Assembly (NCBI GenBank): GCA_015207585.1
Contig: JADEWQ010000036.1
Span: 1 to 48,959 of the forward strand
Direction of reading: 5' to 3'
Source: Pleurocapsales cyanobacterium LEGE 06147
Lineage (GTDB): Bacteria; Cyanobacteriota; Cyanobacteriia; Cyanobacteriales; Xenococcaceae
Length of the DNA stretch: 48,959 nt
Every line of letters begins with the position of its first letter. The first letter of the stretch is position 1. Both the position numbers and the translations under genes were made by a program. Under the pieces are notes generated by a model that saw only the letters and a program-made list of their open reading frames with translations, was not told where the DNA came from and did not search any database. Positions 18,325 to 27,422 of the stretch are shown here, one piece after another.

Positions 18325-18686
18325 TTTTGTAAACAGTCTATTTGTGAGAGTTAATGTATGGTTATATACGAATTAATATTTGTTAATTTAGCTTATCTTA
18401 AAGAAATCATTGACTAAATAATTTAATTTAAAATTCCCCTTGTCAATAAGCTCGATAAAGTCAAATTCCTCCTAAGAGAGCAAGCTAAGAGCTTATTTTT
18501 GCTTTTAAAACTTCGTAGTATTGTTGCTTAATTTATTACTACATAGCTCCTAAAAGCGAAAAAATAACTGATGCGACTGCTCAAAGTATCAAAGATATAA
18601 TGTTAAGGACTAGAGAGTAACCTTCTATGTGTCACCTAAATTGATTACATTAAATATAGATAGATCCGTCTCGCTCAACTAAAACA
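18325..18686. other. Divergent promoter region; no gene seen
   Basis: 362 bases between hemW (leftward) and the PIN/TRAM gene (rightward). It is AT-rich with a small hairpin AAGCT-AAG-AGCTT followed by T-rich sequence at about 18483-18505. No coding frame or recognisable operator stands out. Both flanking promoters must lie here. Confidence 0.5.
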
Positions 18687-19778
18687 ATGGTTGATGTCAT
18701 TATTATAATCATCTGTGTCATTGCCGCAGTAAGCATTGGCTTTGATGTTATTCAATTACTGCCTAGCGATATTTTAGAGCAAGTATCTAATTTTGGAGCT
18801 CTGCGCTTTACTATTGCTGGATTTGCTGCAATTATTGGTGTTGGCATAGGAGTAGCAGTACAAACTACCTATCGTCGTTTGGAAATCCAAATACGCCAAA
18901 CACCGATTGAAATCATGCTTACTAGAGCAGTCGGTTTAGTCATCGGTTTATTGGTGGCTAACCTAATGCTTGCTCCCATTTTTCTTTTACCGATTCCAAA
19001 AGAGCTTGGCTATATTAAACCGATGCTTGCCATTTTGGGTTGCGTTATGTTTTCTTTTTTAGGTATTAGCCTTGCCGATACCCACGGACGAACATTCTTG
19101 AGATTAATCAATCCTAACAGTATCGAAACAATGTTGGTAGCAGAAGGCACTCTACAACCAACAAAGACCAAAATTATAGATACTAGCTCTATTATTGATG
19201 GTCGGATCGAGGAATTACTCAAGACAGGTTTTCTTGAAGGACAAATTCTCATACCCAAATTTGTTCTCCAAGAGTTACAACAACTAGCTGATGCTAGTAA
19301 CGATCAAAAGCGCATGCGCGGACGCAGGGGTTTAGATATTCTCAATCGCATGCAGGAAGATTTCCCCGAGAGAATTATCATTCATCAGGCTGATTATGAA
19401 GAGATTGATACAGTCGATGCCAAGTTAATTCGTCTGACTCAAGAGATTAACGGTATTCTAATTACCAACGATTACAACCTGAGTAAAGTTGCAAACTTAC
19501 AAAAGGTGCTAATCCTTAATATCAACGATCTTGCTCATGCAATACGTCCTATTTATTTGCCTGGGGATAGTTTAGAGTTAAAGATTCTCAAGGAAGGAAA
19601 AGAACCATCACAAGGAATCGGCTATTTACAAGACGGTACGATGGTAGTAGTTGAAGCAGGAAATAATTATGTTGGTGGAGAAATTCAGGTAGTGGTTACT
19701 TCTGCTTTGCAGACTGCCGCCGGCAGAATGATTTTTGCTAAGCCTAAATCTGAAACATACTCTAATTTAGTTAAATAG
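18687..19778 (+). CDS. PIN/TRAM domain membrane protein (YacL-like)
   Basis: A 363-aa protein. The N-terminal 130 residues hold four hydrophobic segments (about 3-24, 38-58, 78-100, 108-128). A PIN-type ribonuclease domain follows (about 160-285), with acidic residues in IIDTSSIIDGRIEE, VDAKLIRL and ITNDYNLSKVA. The C-terminal TRAM domain (about 290-355, GQGIGYLxDGTMVVVE-like pattern) is a predicted RNA-binding fold. The architecture equals Bacillus YacL and is conserved in cyanobacteria. The target RNA is unknown. Confidence 0.9.
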   Translation: MVDVIIIIICVIAAVSIGFDVIQLLPSDILEQVSNFGALRFTIAGFAAIIGVGIGVAVQTTYRRLEIQIRQTPIEIMLTRAVGLVIGLLVANLMLAPIFLLPIPKELGYIKPMLAILGCVMFSFLGISLADTHGRTFLRLINPNSIETMLVAEGTLQPTKTKIIDTSSIIDGRIEELLKTGFLEGQILIPKFVLQELQQLADASNDQKRMRGRRGLDILNRMQEDFPERIIIHQADYEEIDTVDAKLIRLTQEINGILITNDYNLSKVANLQKVLILNINDLAHAIRPIYLPGDSLELKILKEGKEPSQGIGYLQDGTMVVVEAGNNYVGGEIQVVVTSALQTAAGRMIFAKPKSETYSNLVK

Positions 19779-20003
19779 CGATCGCTTTGAGAACTTACCC
19801 ATTAAGTTTTTGGTTAAGATTGGGACAAGGTTAAAGACGTTTTATCCCTTTTTTCCTTTTCCCTTTATTCCTTCTCTCTGTTTGGGTGTGGTCAAATCTT
19901 ATTGTTTGACTATGCCCTAAAATCACTACTGACTTCTCAATTGTGTCAATCCATCAAAGAACATAAGAATCTTCTAAGATAGAAAAAATTTCAATTAAAT
20001 TTG

Positions 20004-20333
20004 ATGCAAGTTACCGCTACTCCAAACACAACACAAATCTTAGCTGGCTTTCACGCTCTTTCAGACCCCATCAGGCTTCAAGTTCTAGAACTATTACGCA
20101 CTCAAGAGTTATGCGTCTGCGAGCTGTGCGACAAATTAGATGTGATTCAATCAAAGCTTTCTTTTCATCTCAAAACTCTTAAAGAAGCAAATCTGGTTTG
20201 CTCTCGTCAAGAAGGACGCTGGATTTACTACAGTCTCAATTTGGCTCAGTTAGTTGTCCTCGAACAATATTTATCTCAATACCGCCGTTTCAGCTCTGTT
20301 TTACCAGCTAGATCCTGTCAGGATCTAAGTTAA
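20004..20333 (+). CDS. arsR: ArsR-family arsenite-responsive repressor
   Basis: A 109-aa winged-helix repressor. The metal-binding site ELCVCELCDKL (CxCxxC) in the DNA-reading helix region is the As(III)/Sb(III) site of classical ArsR; binding of arsenite releases the protein from DNA. The helix KLSFHLKTLKEANLV and the wing RQEGRWIYYSLN are standard. The ATG at 20004 is preferred over the adjacent TTG at 20001. Operator-like inverted repeats lie downstream at 20384-20407 and 20556-20571, so it should control the pstS-acr3 genes that follow. Confidence 0.93.
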   Translation: MQVTATPNTTQILAGFHALSDPIRLQVLELLRTQELCVCELCDKLDVIQSKLSFHLKTLKEANLVCSRQEGRWIYYSLNLAQLVVLEQYLSQYRRFSSVLPARSCQDLS

Positions 20334-20383
20334 GCCAAAGCTCAAAAAGTACTTTTTTTGACTTGATGTAACAAAATTAATTG

Positions 20384-20407
20384 ATACATCAAAATATTTT
20401 GATGTAT
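20384..20407. promoter_or_regulatory. Perfect 24-bp palindrome with ArsR-type box
   Basis: The palindrome contains ATCAA-N6-TTGAT (20388-20403), the spacing typical of ArsR/SmtB operators. It sits 50 bases after arsR and 220 bases before the pstS-like gene. It may be an ArsR site or, less likely, a terminator of arsR. Confidence 0.65.
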
Positions 20408-20555
20408 AATAATCCAAGCGATCGCCTCATGCTCATTTCCAGTATGTAGGCGAAAACCATCCCGTAGGCTATGGCTAATAATAAGCAAGTTAACTCATGC
20501 TAACGACACTGCCCGTTTAGACTTTGTCAAATTCGCAAAATTTTTTATAGAATCA

Positions 20556-20596
20556 ATCAATTTTTTTTGAAATAATAGACTACATACTCCTATATT
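20556..20596 (+). promoter_or_regulatory. Promoter of the ars operon with overlapping ArsR-like box
   Basis: A sigma-70-type promoter can be read as TTGAAA (20567-20572), an 18-base spacer and TATATT (20591-20596), 30 bases before the pstS-like ATG. A near-match to the ArsR box, ATCAA-N6-TTGAA (20556-20571), overlaps the -35. Repression by ArsR at the -35 is the simplest reading. A strong ribosome-binding site GAGGAGGGAG follows. Confidence 0.55.
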
Positions 20597-20626
20597 ATAC
20601 TCCCAAAAATTTGAGGAGGGAGAACT

Positions 20627-21652
20627 ATGAATACCAAGACGAAAAAACCTTTAAATGTAACCAAATTAATAGTTTCGAGTTTAGGAGCTGCTTTCTTAGC
20701 TTCCTGTAATCCTACTACTTCTCAAGAAGTCCAACCAATTAAAATTGATGGGTCTAGTACTGTCTATCCAATCACCAAGGCAGTAGCAGGAGCTTATAAA
20801 GCCAATAAACAAGATCCCGTAGATATTACCGTTGATTTTTCAGGTACGGGCGGCGGCTTTCAAAAGTTTTGTGCTGGACAAACGGACATTCAAAATGCGT
20901 CCCGTCCCATTCAAACAAAAGAGATGGAAGCCTGCAGAGAAGCAAGAGTAGCCTATATCGAACTACCCGTAGCCTTTGATGCGCTGGCAGTGGTGGTGAA
21001 TCCAGCAAATAACTGGATTAATACAATTACCACTGAAGAATTGAAAAAGATTTGGGAACCGGCCGCTGAAGGAAAAATTACCCGCTGGAATCAGGTAAGA
21101 CCTAATTTCCCAGACAAACCTCTCAATCTTTTCGGTCCCGGTGCTGATTCGGGAACCTTTGACTATTTCACCGAAGCCATTGTCGGGGAAGCAGGTGCCA
21201 GTCGCAAGGATTATGTTGCCAGCGAAGACGACAACATCTTAGTTGAAGGAGTCAGTCAAGACCCCAATGCTCTCGGTTACTTCGGTTTAGCTTATTACCA
21301 ATTGCGTCCCAAAGAAATGAAAGCCCTGGCAATCGACAGCGGTGAAGGACCGGTTCTACCTTCAAAAGAAACGGTAGCAGGGGCTATTTATCAACCACTC
21401 GCCCGACCTCTGTTTATTTATATCAACTCTGCTTCGGCTCAGAAAAACCCTGCTTTAAGAGATTTTATTGACTTTTATCTCGATCGAGCACCAGAAATTG
21501 TCAATGACGTAGGATATGTTCCTTTACCAGAAGAAGCCTATCACATCGCTGGCGTTACTTTTCATAAAGGAGAGGTAGGAACGGTATTTGAGGGTAGATC
21601 TCAATTTGATTTAACTATTCCCGAACTGTTGCGAAAACAAGCGAAGTTTTAG
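20627..21652 (+). CDS. PstS-family phosphate/oxyanion-binding lipoprotein
   Basis: A 341-aa substrate-binding protein of the PstS/SphX family. The lipobox LASC puts a lipidated Cys at residue 27. Oxyanion-binding motifs are present: [23 protein letters not shown] with [10 protein letters not shown], and [10 protein letters not shown]. It lies between arsR and the ACR3 arsenite pump, 33 bases before the latter, and no pstCAB genes are near. Known PstS proteins bind phosphate and often arsenate. In this setting a role in arsenate capture, sensing or phosphate discrimination is inferred, not shown. The translation start is supported by GAGGAGGGAG. Confidence 0.88.
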   Translation: MNTKTKKPLNVTKLIVSSLGAAFLASCNPTTSQEVQPIKIDGSSTVYPITKAVAGAYKANKQDPVDITVDFSGTGGGFQKFCAGQTDIQNASRPIQTKEMEACREARVAYIELPVAFDALAVVVNPANNWINTITTEELKKIWEPAAEGKITRWNQVRPNFPDKPLNLFGPGADSGTFDYFTEAIVGEAGASRKDYVASEDDNILVEGVSQDPNALGYFGLAYYQLRPKEMKALAIDSGEGPVLPSKETVAGAIYQPLARPLFIYINSASAQKNPALRDFIDFYLDRAPEIVNDVGYVPLPEEAYHIAGVTFHKGEVGTVFEGRSQFDLTIPELLRKQAKF

Positions 21653-21684
21653 TTTATTGCTTTTAATTCAAGATAAGTAGCTCC

Positions 21685-22839
21685 ATGAGTACCAGAAATT
21701 CTCAAATTAATCCTAGAACCGTCAAGGCTGGCAGTCAACTTAGTTTTTTTGAAAAATACCTTACTCTTTGGGTATTTCTGTGTATTCTGGCAGGAATTGC
21801 CCTGGGCAGACTGTTTCCAGGAGTGGCACAAACTCTAGATGCCATGAGCATCTATAACGTTTCCATTCCCATTGCAGTCTGTCTCTTTTTCATGATGTAT
21901 CCCATCATGGTCAAGATCGACTTTTCGCAAGCAGTAAAGGCTGCTCGAACGCCCAAGCCCGTTATCTTGACTTTGGTGGTGAACTGGCTGATTAAACCGT
22001 TTACCATGGTCGCTTTTGCCCAGTTTTTCTTGGGATGGTTGTTTTTTCCTCTATTGAGCGGAACGGAAATCGTTCGCGGACAAGAAATTACCCTGGCTAA
22101 TTCTTACATAGCCGGGGCAATTTTATTAGGCATTGCTCCCTGTACGGCAATGGTACTGATGTGGGGCTACCTTTCTTACAGCAATCAAGGACATACCTTG
22201 GTAATGGTAGCGGTTAACTCTCTGACAATGCTGTTTCTCTATGCCCCATTAGGAAAATGGTTATTATCTGCCAGCGATCTAACCGTACCCTGGCAAACCA
22301 TAGTGCTGTCGGTGTTGATCTATGTAGGCTTGCCTCTAGCAGCAGGGATGTATAGCCGTTATTGGATTTTTAAACATAAGGGAAGACAGTGGTTCGAGTG
22401 CAATTTTCTCAAATATCTCTCGCCAGTAGCCATCTCTGCTTTACTCATTACTCTAGTATTGCTATTTGCCTTTAAGGGAGAGTTAATTGTCAACAATCCC
22501 CTGCACATTTTACTGATTGCCGTGCCGTTGTTTATCCAAACCAACTTTATTTTCCTAATTACTTACGTAGCAGCACAGAAACTCAACCTAACTTACGAAG
22601 ATGCAGCACCAGCAGCGTTGATTGGAGCGAGCAATCACTTTGAAGTAGCGATCGCCACAGCAGTAATGTTGTTTGGCTTAGATTCTGGTGCAGCTTTGGC
22701 AACGGTAGTAGGAGTTTTAATCGAAGTACCGGTGATGTTGATGCTGGTGAGATTTTGCCAGCGTACTGCTTTCTGGTTTCCCCGAGAACCGGAGAAAGCA
22801 TCTTTGCTCGACCCTCGTTGTGTGAGTCCTTATCGGTAA
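21685..22839 (+). CDS. arsB: ACR3-family arsenite efflux transporter
   Basis: A 384-aa inner-membrane protein with about ten transmembrane helices, closely matching ACR3 (often called arsB in cyanobacteria). The conserved functional Cys in helix 4 is Cys153 in [13 protein letters not shown]; the [12 protein letters not shown] segment and [14 protein letters not shown] near the end are family signatures. It exports As(OH)3 driven by the proton gradient. It is second in the ars operon. A 28-bp palindrome (22854-22881) lies 15 bases after its stop, followed by the truncated arsH. Confidence 0.96.
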   Translation: MSTRNSQINPRTVKAGSQLSFFEKYLTLWVFLCILAGIALGRLFPGVAQTLDAMSIYNVSIPIAVCLFFMMYPIMVKIDFSQAVKAARTPKPVILTLVVNWLIKPFTMVAFAQFFLGWLFFPLLSGTEIVRGQEITLANSYIAGAILLGIAPCTAMVLMWGYLSYSNQGHTLVMVAVNSLTMLFLYAPLGKWLLSASDLTVPWQTIVLSVLIYVGLPLAAGMYSRYWIFKHKGRQWFECNFLKYLSPVAISALLITLVLLFAFKGELIVNNPLHILLIAVPLFIQTNFIFLITYVAAQKLNLTYEDAAPAALIGASNHFEVAIATAVMLFGLDSGAALATVVGVLIEVPVMLMLVRFCQRTAFWFPREPEKASLLDPRCVSPYR

Positions 22840-22853
22840 GTCATCCGTCACCA

Positions 22854-22881
22854 GTACGGGCGGTTTGCAAACCGCCCGTAC
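22854..22881. repeat. 28-bp perfect palindrome, family A
   Basis: It reads GTACGGGCGGTTTG and its exact complement. A near-identical palindrome lies at 29155-29182, also beside an AATTGAGAATGGATAATT-type stretch. Here it lies where the 5' half of arsH should be, so it marks the site of loss or later insertion. It may also end arsB transcription. Confidence 0.9.
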
Positions 22882-22966
22882 AGAAGTCAATGGATAATTC
22901 TCAATTATCAATTTGTTTTGAACGAGCGAATTTTTTTTGTGTAATTAATTCTGCCTATGTACTTAA

Positions 22967-23407
22967 GCGTATCTAACAGAAAAAATTGACTGGATACCTT
23001 TAAGTCTTGGTGCAATTCGACCGACTCAAGGAAAAACCCTGGCACTGATGCAGGTTAGTGGCGGCTCTCAATCTTTTAATGCCGTCAATACTATGCGAAT
23101 TTTGGGACGCTGGATGCGGATGTTTACGATTCCCAATCAGTCTTCTGTAGCAAAAGCTTACCAGGAATTTGAAGAAGATGGGAGGATGAAAGATTCTTCT
23201 TATCGCGAGAGGTTCGCTCCTTTTAGTCGCGATCGCGTGGTAGATGTGATGGAAGAGCTTTATAAATTTACACTGCTATTGCAAGATAAAGCAGATTACT
23301 TGAGCGTTCGCTATAGCGAACGAAAAGAAAAAAGCGATCGAGTAATAATTCAGGTTGCTCAAAATGCTCTTGAGGTAAATTCAACCAAATCCAAATCTTC
23401 AACTTGA
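22967..23407 (+). pseudogene. arsH: arsH, 5'-truncated
   Basis: ArsH is an NADPH-dependent FMN oxidoreductase that oxidises organoarsenicals. Only the C-terminal part remains: [58 protein letters not shown] and [17 protein letters not shown]. The homologous frame runs from just after TAA 22964-22966; the ATG at 23048 is internal. The FMN-binding N-terminal half is missing and replaced by repeat-containing sequence. About nine residues (RERFAPFSR) are inserted where family members have a short Tyr-rich joint, and an 18-bp palindrome (CGTTCGCTATAGCGAACG) is embedded near the end. It is not expected to work. Confidence 0.88.
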
Positions 23408-23442
23408 AAAGGCAATAATTACTAAATCCGATCGAAATAGCA

Positions 23443-23601
23443 ATGAAAAAAATAATGTTTGTCTGCAAAAAAAATTCCTGTCGCTCGCAAATGGCAGAAG
23501 GTTTTGCTAAAAAACTGGGAGAGGGAAAAGTCGAAGTTACTAGCTCTGGTTTAGATGAAGTCAAAGAAAGAGTCGCCAAGTTAGTTGACAAACTCAGCTA
23601 G
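23443..23601 (+). pseudogene. arsC: arsC with in-frame internal deletion (52 aa)
   Basis: The product starts like cyanobacterial low-molecular-weight-phosphatase-type arsenate reductase (MKKIMFVCKKNSCRSQMAEG, with the CX5R P-loop CKKNSCR) and after SSGLD jumps straight to the usual C-terminus VKERVAKLVDKLS. Such ArsC proteins are about 130 residues, so about 80 are missing, including the resolving cysteines and the acid residue after the P-loop. The join is near 23553-23560. It is too short to fold as the enzyme. It lies between the arsH remnant and a phosphatase gene. Confidence 0.9.
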
Positions 23602-23710
23602 TAGTTGACCACAATAATGACAGGGAGACGCGGAGAAAATACATTCTGACTTCTGAGTCCTGACTCCTGTCTTCTTTCTTAGATTTTTAATAGCATAAGA
23701 AAAGTTGTAG

Positions 23711-24181
23711 ATGTCGGAGCAAATAACCTATCCAGATTATGTTTGGTGGGTCAAACCAGGACAACTGGCAGGAATGTCTCGCCCTCCTCTAGAAGATTTA
23801 CCCAGACTCTATCAAGCCGGAATGCGCGGTTTAGTCTCGGTGATGGACGAACCTTCAGGTATTCAAGAGTACGAACAATCTGGTTTTCAAGCCCTCTGGT
23901 TGCCTATTACGGGCGGAAAGCCACCCGCAGTAGAACAGGTCAAGACATTTGTTCAATTCGCAGACTCGCTACTGAAACAAAACCAGCCAGTAGCGGTTCA
24001 CTGTACGAGTGGCAATCGCAGAACGGGAACCCTCTTAGCTGCCTACCTCATTGCTAGCGGCGAGATGCCAGAAAAAGCGATCGCCCATATTCAACAGGTA
24101 AGACCTACAGCTGAACTGCGAGAAGCTCAGAAACAATTTTTGTCAGAACTGCCAAGTTTACTCAGAGCAAATTCGAGCTAG
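23711..24181 (+). CDS. Dual-specificity-type phosphatase in the ars cluster
   Basis: A 156-aa protein with the Cys-dependent phosphatase signature HCTSGNRRTGT; nucleophile Cys98 and Arg104 form the CX5R loop. The N-terminal WWVKPGQLAGMSRPPLEDLP and the middle LYQAGMRGLVSVMDE are typical of small bacterial DSP-like phosphatases. Its place between arsC and a CoA-disulfide-reductase-like gene suggests an arsenic- or redox-linked job, possibly taking part in arsenate reduction, but that is inference. It looks intact, unlike its neighbours on both sides. Confidence 0.85.
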   Translation: MSEQITYPDYVWWVKPGQLAGMSRPPLEDLPRLYQAGMRGLVSVMDEPSGIQEYEQSGFQALWLPITGGKPPAVEQVKTFVQFADSLLKQNQPVAVHCTSGNRRTGTLLAAYLIASGEMPEKAIAHIQQVRPTAELREAQKQFLSELPSLLRANSS

Positions 24182-24206
24182 ATGCCAATGCCCAAAGCTA
24201 TCTATC

Positions 24207-25147
24207 ATGACTCAAATATCGATCGTTGGCGGAAGCGATGCGGGAATTAGTGCCGCCCTCAGAGCGAAAGAATTGGATGCTACGGTAATGTAACCGTGAT
24301 GTTGTCCGATGCTTTTCCTAATTACAGCATCTGCGGTCTACCTTTTTTTCTCAGTGGTGAAGTCCCTGACTGGCGACAGCTTGCCCATCGAACCAAAGAT
24401 GAGCTAACGCAACAAGGAATCAAACTGCTCCTTAACCATACCGCGACCAATATTAATCCTGCTGAAAAAGTAGTCGCCATAGTTGATGCCCAAGAACAAG
24501 AAAAACAAATTTATTATGACAAACTGATTGTCGCTACGGGTGCAACTCCGAGACAACCTAACATTGAAGGATTGGAACTCCCCGGCGTTTATTTGCTACG
24601 CTGGATGAACGATAGCTTTGCCATACATCAGCATTTGACTCAGCACAATCCCAAATCAGCTATACCTGATATTTATGCTGCTGGAGACTGCGTGGAAACC
24701 TGGCATCGCTTGCTCGACAAACCAGTTTATTTACCTTTGGGAACTACCGCTCACAAGCAAGGAAGAATAGCTGGAGAAAATGCAGTTGGCGGCAAAGCAG
24801 AGTTTGCTGGTTCTTTGGGTACACAGGTGGTAAAAATCTTCGATCTAGCGATCGCCCGTACGGGACTGCGAGAACAAGAAGCCGAAAAAGAAGGGTTGAG
24901 TCCCGTTACCGTAGAAACAGAGACTTGGAGCCACAAAGCTTATTATCCAGGCGCACACAAGCTAGTTATTCGCGTTACCGGGGATGCTCGCACTGGTCGT
25001 CTCTTGGGAGCGCAAATTGCCGGACATTACCAAGCCGAAATAGCCAAACGCATTGATATTTTTGCTACTGCTATCTTTCACAGCATGAAAGTAAAAGAGT
25101 TAGAGCGTCTTGACCTTAGCTACACACCTCCTCTAAGCAGTCCCTGA
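24207..25147 (+). pseudogene. CoA-disulfide-reductase-like flavoprotein, frameshifted and internally deleted
   Basis: The gene starts at ATG 24207 (MTQISIVGGSDAGISAALRA, an FAD-binding Rossmann motif) and hits TAA 24291-24293. A one-base shift restores the frame (NVTVMLSDAFPNYSICGLPF), keeping the redox Cys of the CGLP motif. Around 24655-24663 the sequence passes from HNPKSA directly to IPDIYAAGDCVETWH. In this family those parts are separated by the NAD-binding domain (GAGYIGxE region), so roughly 150 residues are lost in frame. The C-terminal dimerisation domain follows intact. With two lesions it should be inactive. Confidence 0.85.
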
Positions 25148-25214
25148 GATCCCGTGCAAATGAGTGCTCAAGCTTGGTGCCGACGAAGTCAACTCTCAAA
25201 AATTTAATAATTTA

Positions 25215-25300
25215 CCTCAAAACACTTTTTTCAATTATCTTTGTTAACAGCAAAAATCCCAGCCACTTATTCTGACTGAAGCAATCTGATATCTCGAAGC
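25215..25300 (-). pseudogene. Vestigial copy of the ubiA 3' end
   Basis: Read on the minus strand this gives FSQNKWLGFLLLTKIIEKSV, which matches the C-terminus of the intact gene at 26293-27177 (FSQNVWLGFVLLIGMIGGSV). Over about 66 bases the two DNA segments agree at roughly four positions in five. Upstream of it (25283-25300) a short match to the LRLRQPEF region is joined after a deletion. It is a decayed partial duplicate about 1 kb from its source. Confidence 0.8.
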
Positions 25301-25363
25301 GGAAAAGTAACAGGACAAGTTGATAAACTATAACTGTTGAAAATTCTGTAAGATTAGATACTG

Positions 25364-25996
25364 ATGCCGAGCCAAATTGTCAAAAAGAGTTGGGATTTAG
25401 TACCTGAGATCGAGAACCGTTTAGAAGCAGGAGAGGTACTAATCCTACATACTGATACGGTTTATGCTTTAGTCGCTAATGGCGATCGCCAAGATGCTGT
25501 TATTAAACTCGGACAAATTAAACCCTCTTCTCCTCAACCCCTAGCTGTATTTACCCGCAGAGAGAAAGCAGATGAAGTAGTGGTAGTTAATGAAGCAGCA
25601 GCACAGATGATGAGGCATTTTCCCTACCCCGTGACCATGATTCTATCTGCTAAACCCAGATTATCTGAGGCGGTTACCAATGGGTTTAAAAATGTCTTTG
25701 TCGTTTGTCCGGATCGATTTATCTACGATTTAGTGCAAGAATTACCGTTTCCTTTAGTTGGAACTGCGGCTTCTTTTGCCGATACTAAAGTGACTGATGC
25801 GGATTTAGCCAAACGCTTTTTTGATGGCAAAGTTTCTTTAATTGTTGATGGTGGTAAAAGTAAACATGGTAGAAGTGGCACTTTGATTGATTTTACGGTA
25901 GAAGTTCCCACTATTATGACTTTTGGCACGGTTTCAGTAGACGATCTAAGACCTTTATTGCCTCAAATTGTCTTACCTTCTCATCTTATGAAATAA
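25364..25996 (+). CDS. YrdC/Sua5/YciO-family protein
   Basis: A 210-aa protein with the YrdC fold: HTDTVYALVANG near residue 28, a KPSSPQPLAVF loop, PYPVTMILSA and a GTAASFAD strand. Family members make threonylcarbamoyl-AMP for the t6A modification of tRNA, while the YciO branch is less well understood. The KR.SxxP nucleotide site is changed here (IKPSSPQP), so I leave the symbol open. The ATG at 25364 has no strong ribosome-binding site. It stands alone between rearranged sequence and ubiA. Confidence 0.8.
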   Translation: MPSQIVKKSWDLVPEIENRLEAGEVLILHTDTVYALVANGDRQDAVIKLGQIKPSSPQPLAVFTRREKADEVVVVNEAAAQMMRHFPYPVTMILSAKPRLSEAVTNGFKNVFVVCPDRFIYDLVQELPFPLVGTAASFADTKVTDADLAKRFFDGKVSLIVDGGKSKHGRSGTLIDFTVEVPTIMTFGTVSVDDLRPLLPQIVLPSHLMK

Positions 25997-26098
25997 AACT
26001 ATAGCAATTCTCGGATTGCATGAGGTACACATCGGGCTTACAAGGGTCTGAGCCAAGCTCAGACCACAGCCCTCCGAATGGTCATTCCCCCGTACAAA

Positions 26099-26126
26099 GT
26101 AGGAAAGTAGCATGCTACGTCCCTAC
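26099..26126. repeat. 28-bp imperfect palindrome, family B
   Basis: The sequence starts GTAGGAAAGTAGCATGCTAC and is a near relative of 37241-37268; both are followed by AAAGTTCAAA. The surrounding region 25997-26292 also holds GTCTGAGCCAAGCTCAGAC and an AATTGAGAATTGATAGTTAATTCTCAATT inverted repeat (first arm AATTGAGAATT), with no gene. Confidence 0.8.
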
Positions 26127-26292
26127 AAAGTTCAAAAAAAAGAATAGTTCTTAATGAACAAACACGCAACTATTTTTTAAACTCTGTACCCATTCTCTTT
26201 CCATTGAAAGCTATGCGCTGTTAGCCCCTAATAATTGAGAATTGATAGTTAATTCTCAATTATTAATTAGCTAAAAGCCAATAGCTTTTCGA

Positions 26293-27177
26293 TCAACTCA
26301 AAACACTTCCTCCAATCATTCCTATCAACAGCACGAATCCCAGCCACACATTTTGACTAAAAATTTGACCATAAACAGATTGGGAAAATTCTGGCTGACG
26401 CAATCTGAGATACTGCCAGCTCCAGCCAGTCAGGGCTATACCCCAGGTAAACCAAAAAACTGGTTGTAACCCCAGATAAATGCCCAGATAGGCTAGTAAA
26501 AAAGCAGTAGCAGCAAAAAAGATCCCAACAGCTTCAGCAGCGCGATCGCCAAAAAAGATAGCACTAGAATTAACACCTAGACGGACGTCATCTTCGCGAT
26601 CGCTCATCGCGTAAACAGTATCGAATCCTAGTGTCCAACAAACAGTAGCCCCCCAAAGTAGCCAAGTTGAGGTTTCTAAATTCCCCGTTACCGCAGTCCA
26701 ACTAATTAAAACACCAAAACCCCAAGCTAGGGAAAGAACTAATTGAGGAACGGGAAAAACTCGCTTTGCCAAAGGATAGCAGACAATTACGGGAACTGCA
26801 GCGACGCAAAGCCAAAAACTGAGACGGTTTAGATAGAAAGCGAGAACAGCAGCACAAATAAGGGCAGTGAGAAAAACAACTATTCCTACTCGTACTGACA
26901 GAACGCGGGCAGCAAGAGGACGAGTTTTCGTTCTTTCTACTTGGGGGTCGATATCTTTATCCCAAAGATCGTTGATGACACAGCCAGCAGCACTGGTAGC
27001 CAAACTACCCAAAACAATAATCCCTACCAGAGGCAGGGGAGGAGTACCATCTGCTGCCAAAAAGATAGCCCACAAAGCGGGAATCATTAAAATCAATCTT
27101 CCGGCTGGTTTATCCCAACGCAATAAACGGATAATATTTAGCCAAATTGGTTCTAGCGTTTGTTGATACTGAGTCAT
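26293..27177 (-). CDS. ubiA: 4-hydroxybenzoate solanesyltransferase (plastoquinone pathway)
   Basis: A 294-aa UbiA-family membrane prenyltransferase. It attaches the solanesyl chain to 4-hydroxybenzoate, the first committed step of cyanobacterial plastoquinone synthesis. The two Asp-rich Mg-diphosphate motifs are NDLWDKDID (about 69-77) and DTVYAMSDREDD (about 190-201), and there are about eight to nine transmembrane segments. WDKPAGRLILMIPALWA at the start is typical. It is divergent from the exopolyphosphatase gene with 245 bases between. Confidence 0.93.
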   Translation of the reverse strand: MTQYQQTLEPIWLNIIRLLRWDKPAGRLILMIPALWAIFLAADGTPPLPLVGIIVLGSLATSAAGCVINDLWDKDIDPQVERTKTRPLAARVLSVRVGIVVFLTALICAAVLAFYLNRLSFWLCVAAVPVIVCYPLAKRVFPVPQLVLSLAWGFGVLISWTAVTGNLETSTWLLWGATVCWTLGFDTVYAMSDREDDVRLGVNSSAIFFGDRAAEAVGIFFAATAFLLAYLGIYLGLQPVFWFTWGIALTGWSWQYLRLRQPEFSQSVYGQIFSQNVWLGFVLLIGMIGGSVLS

Positions 27178-27422
27178 ACAATTGTTAACTATTAAATGTG
27201 AGGTTGAGCATGCTTGAACTTAGTCAATTAGAGAGTTGGTAAGTAAAAATTTTTGATTATTTTGATTGTTGTCAGTCGAATTTTAAAAGTTACATCGACA
27301 AATAAAATAAATATATGAACAAGTATGAAACTTTGATATTTTCCCATCAAAAAGATCCTGTGAGATTATATCTTTAATTTTTGGGAGCGGCTCAGATAAG
27401 GATAATTGCTAGAGCTACATTC

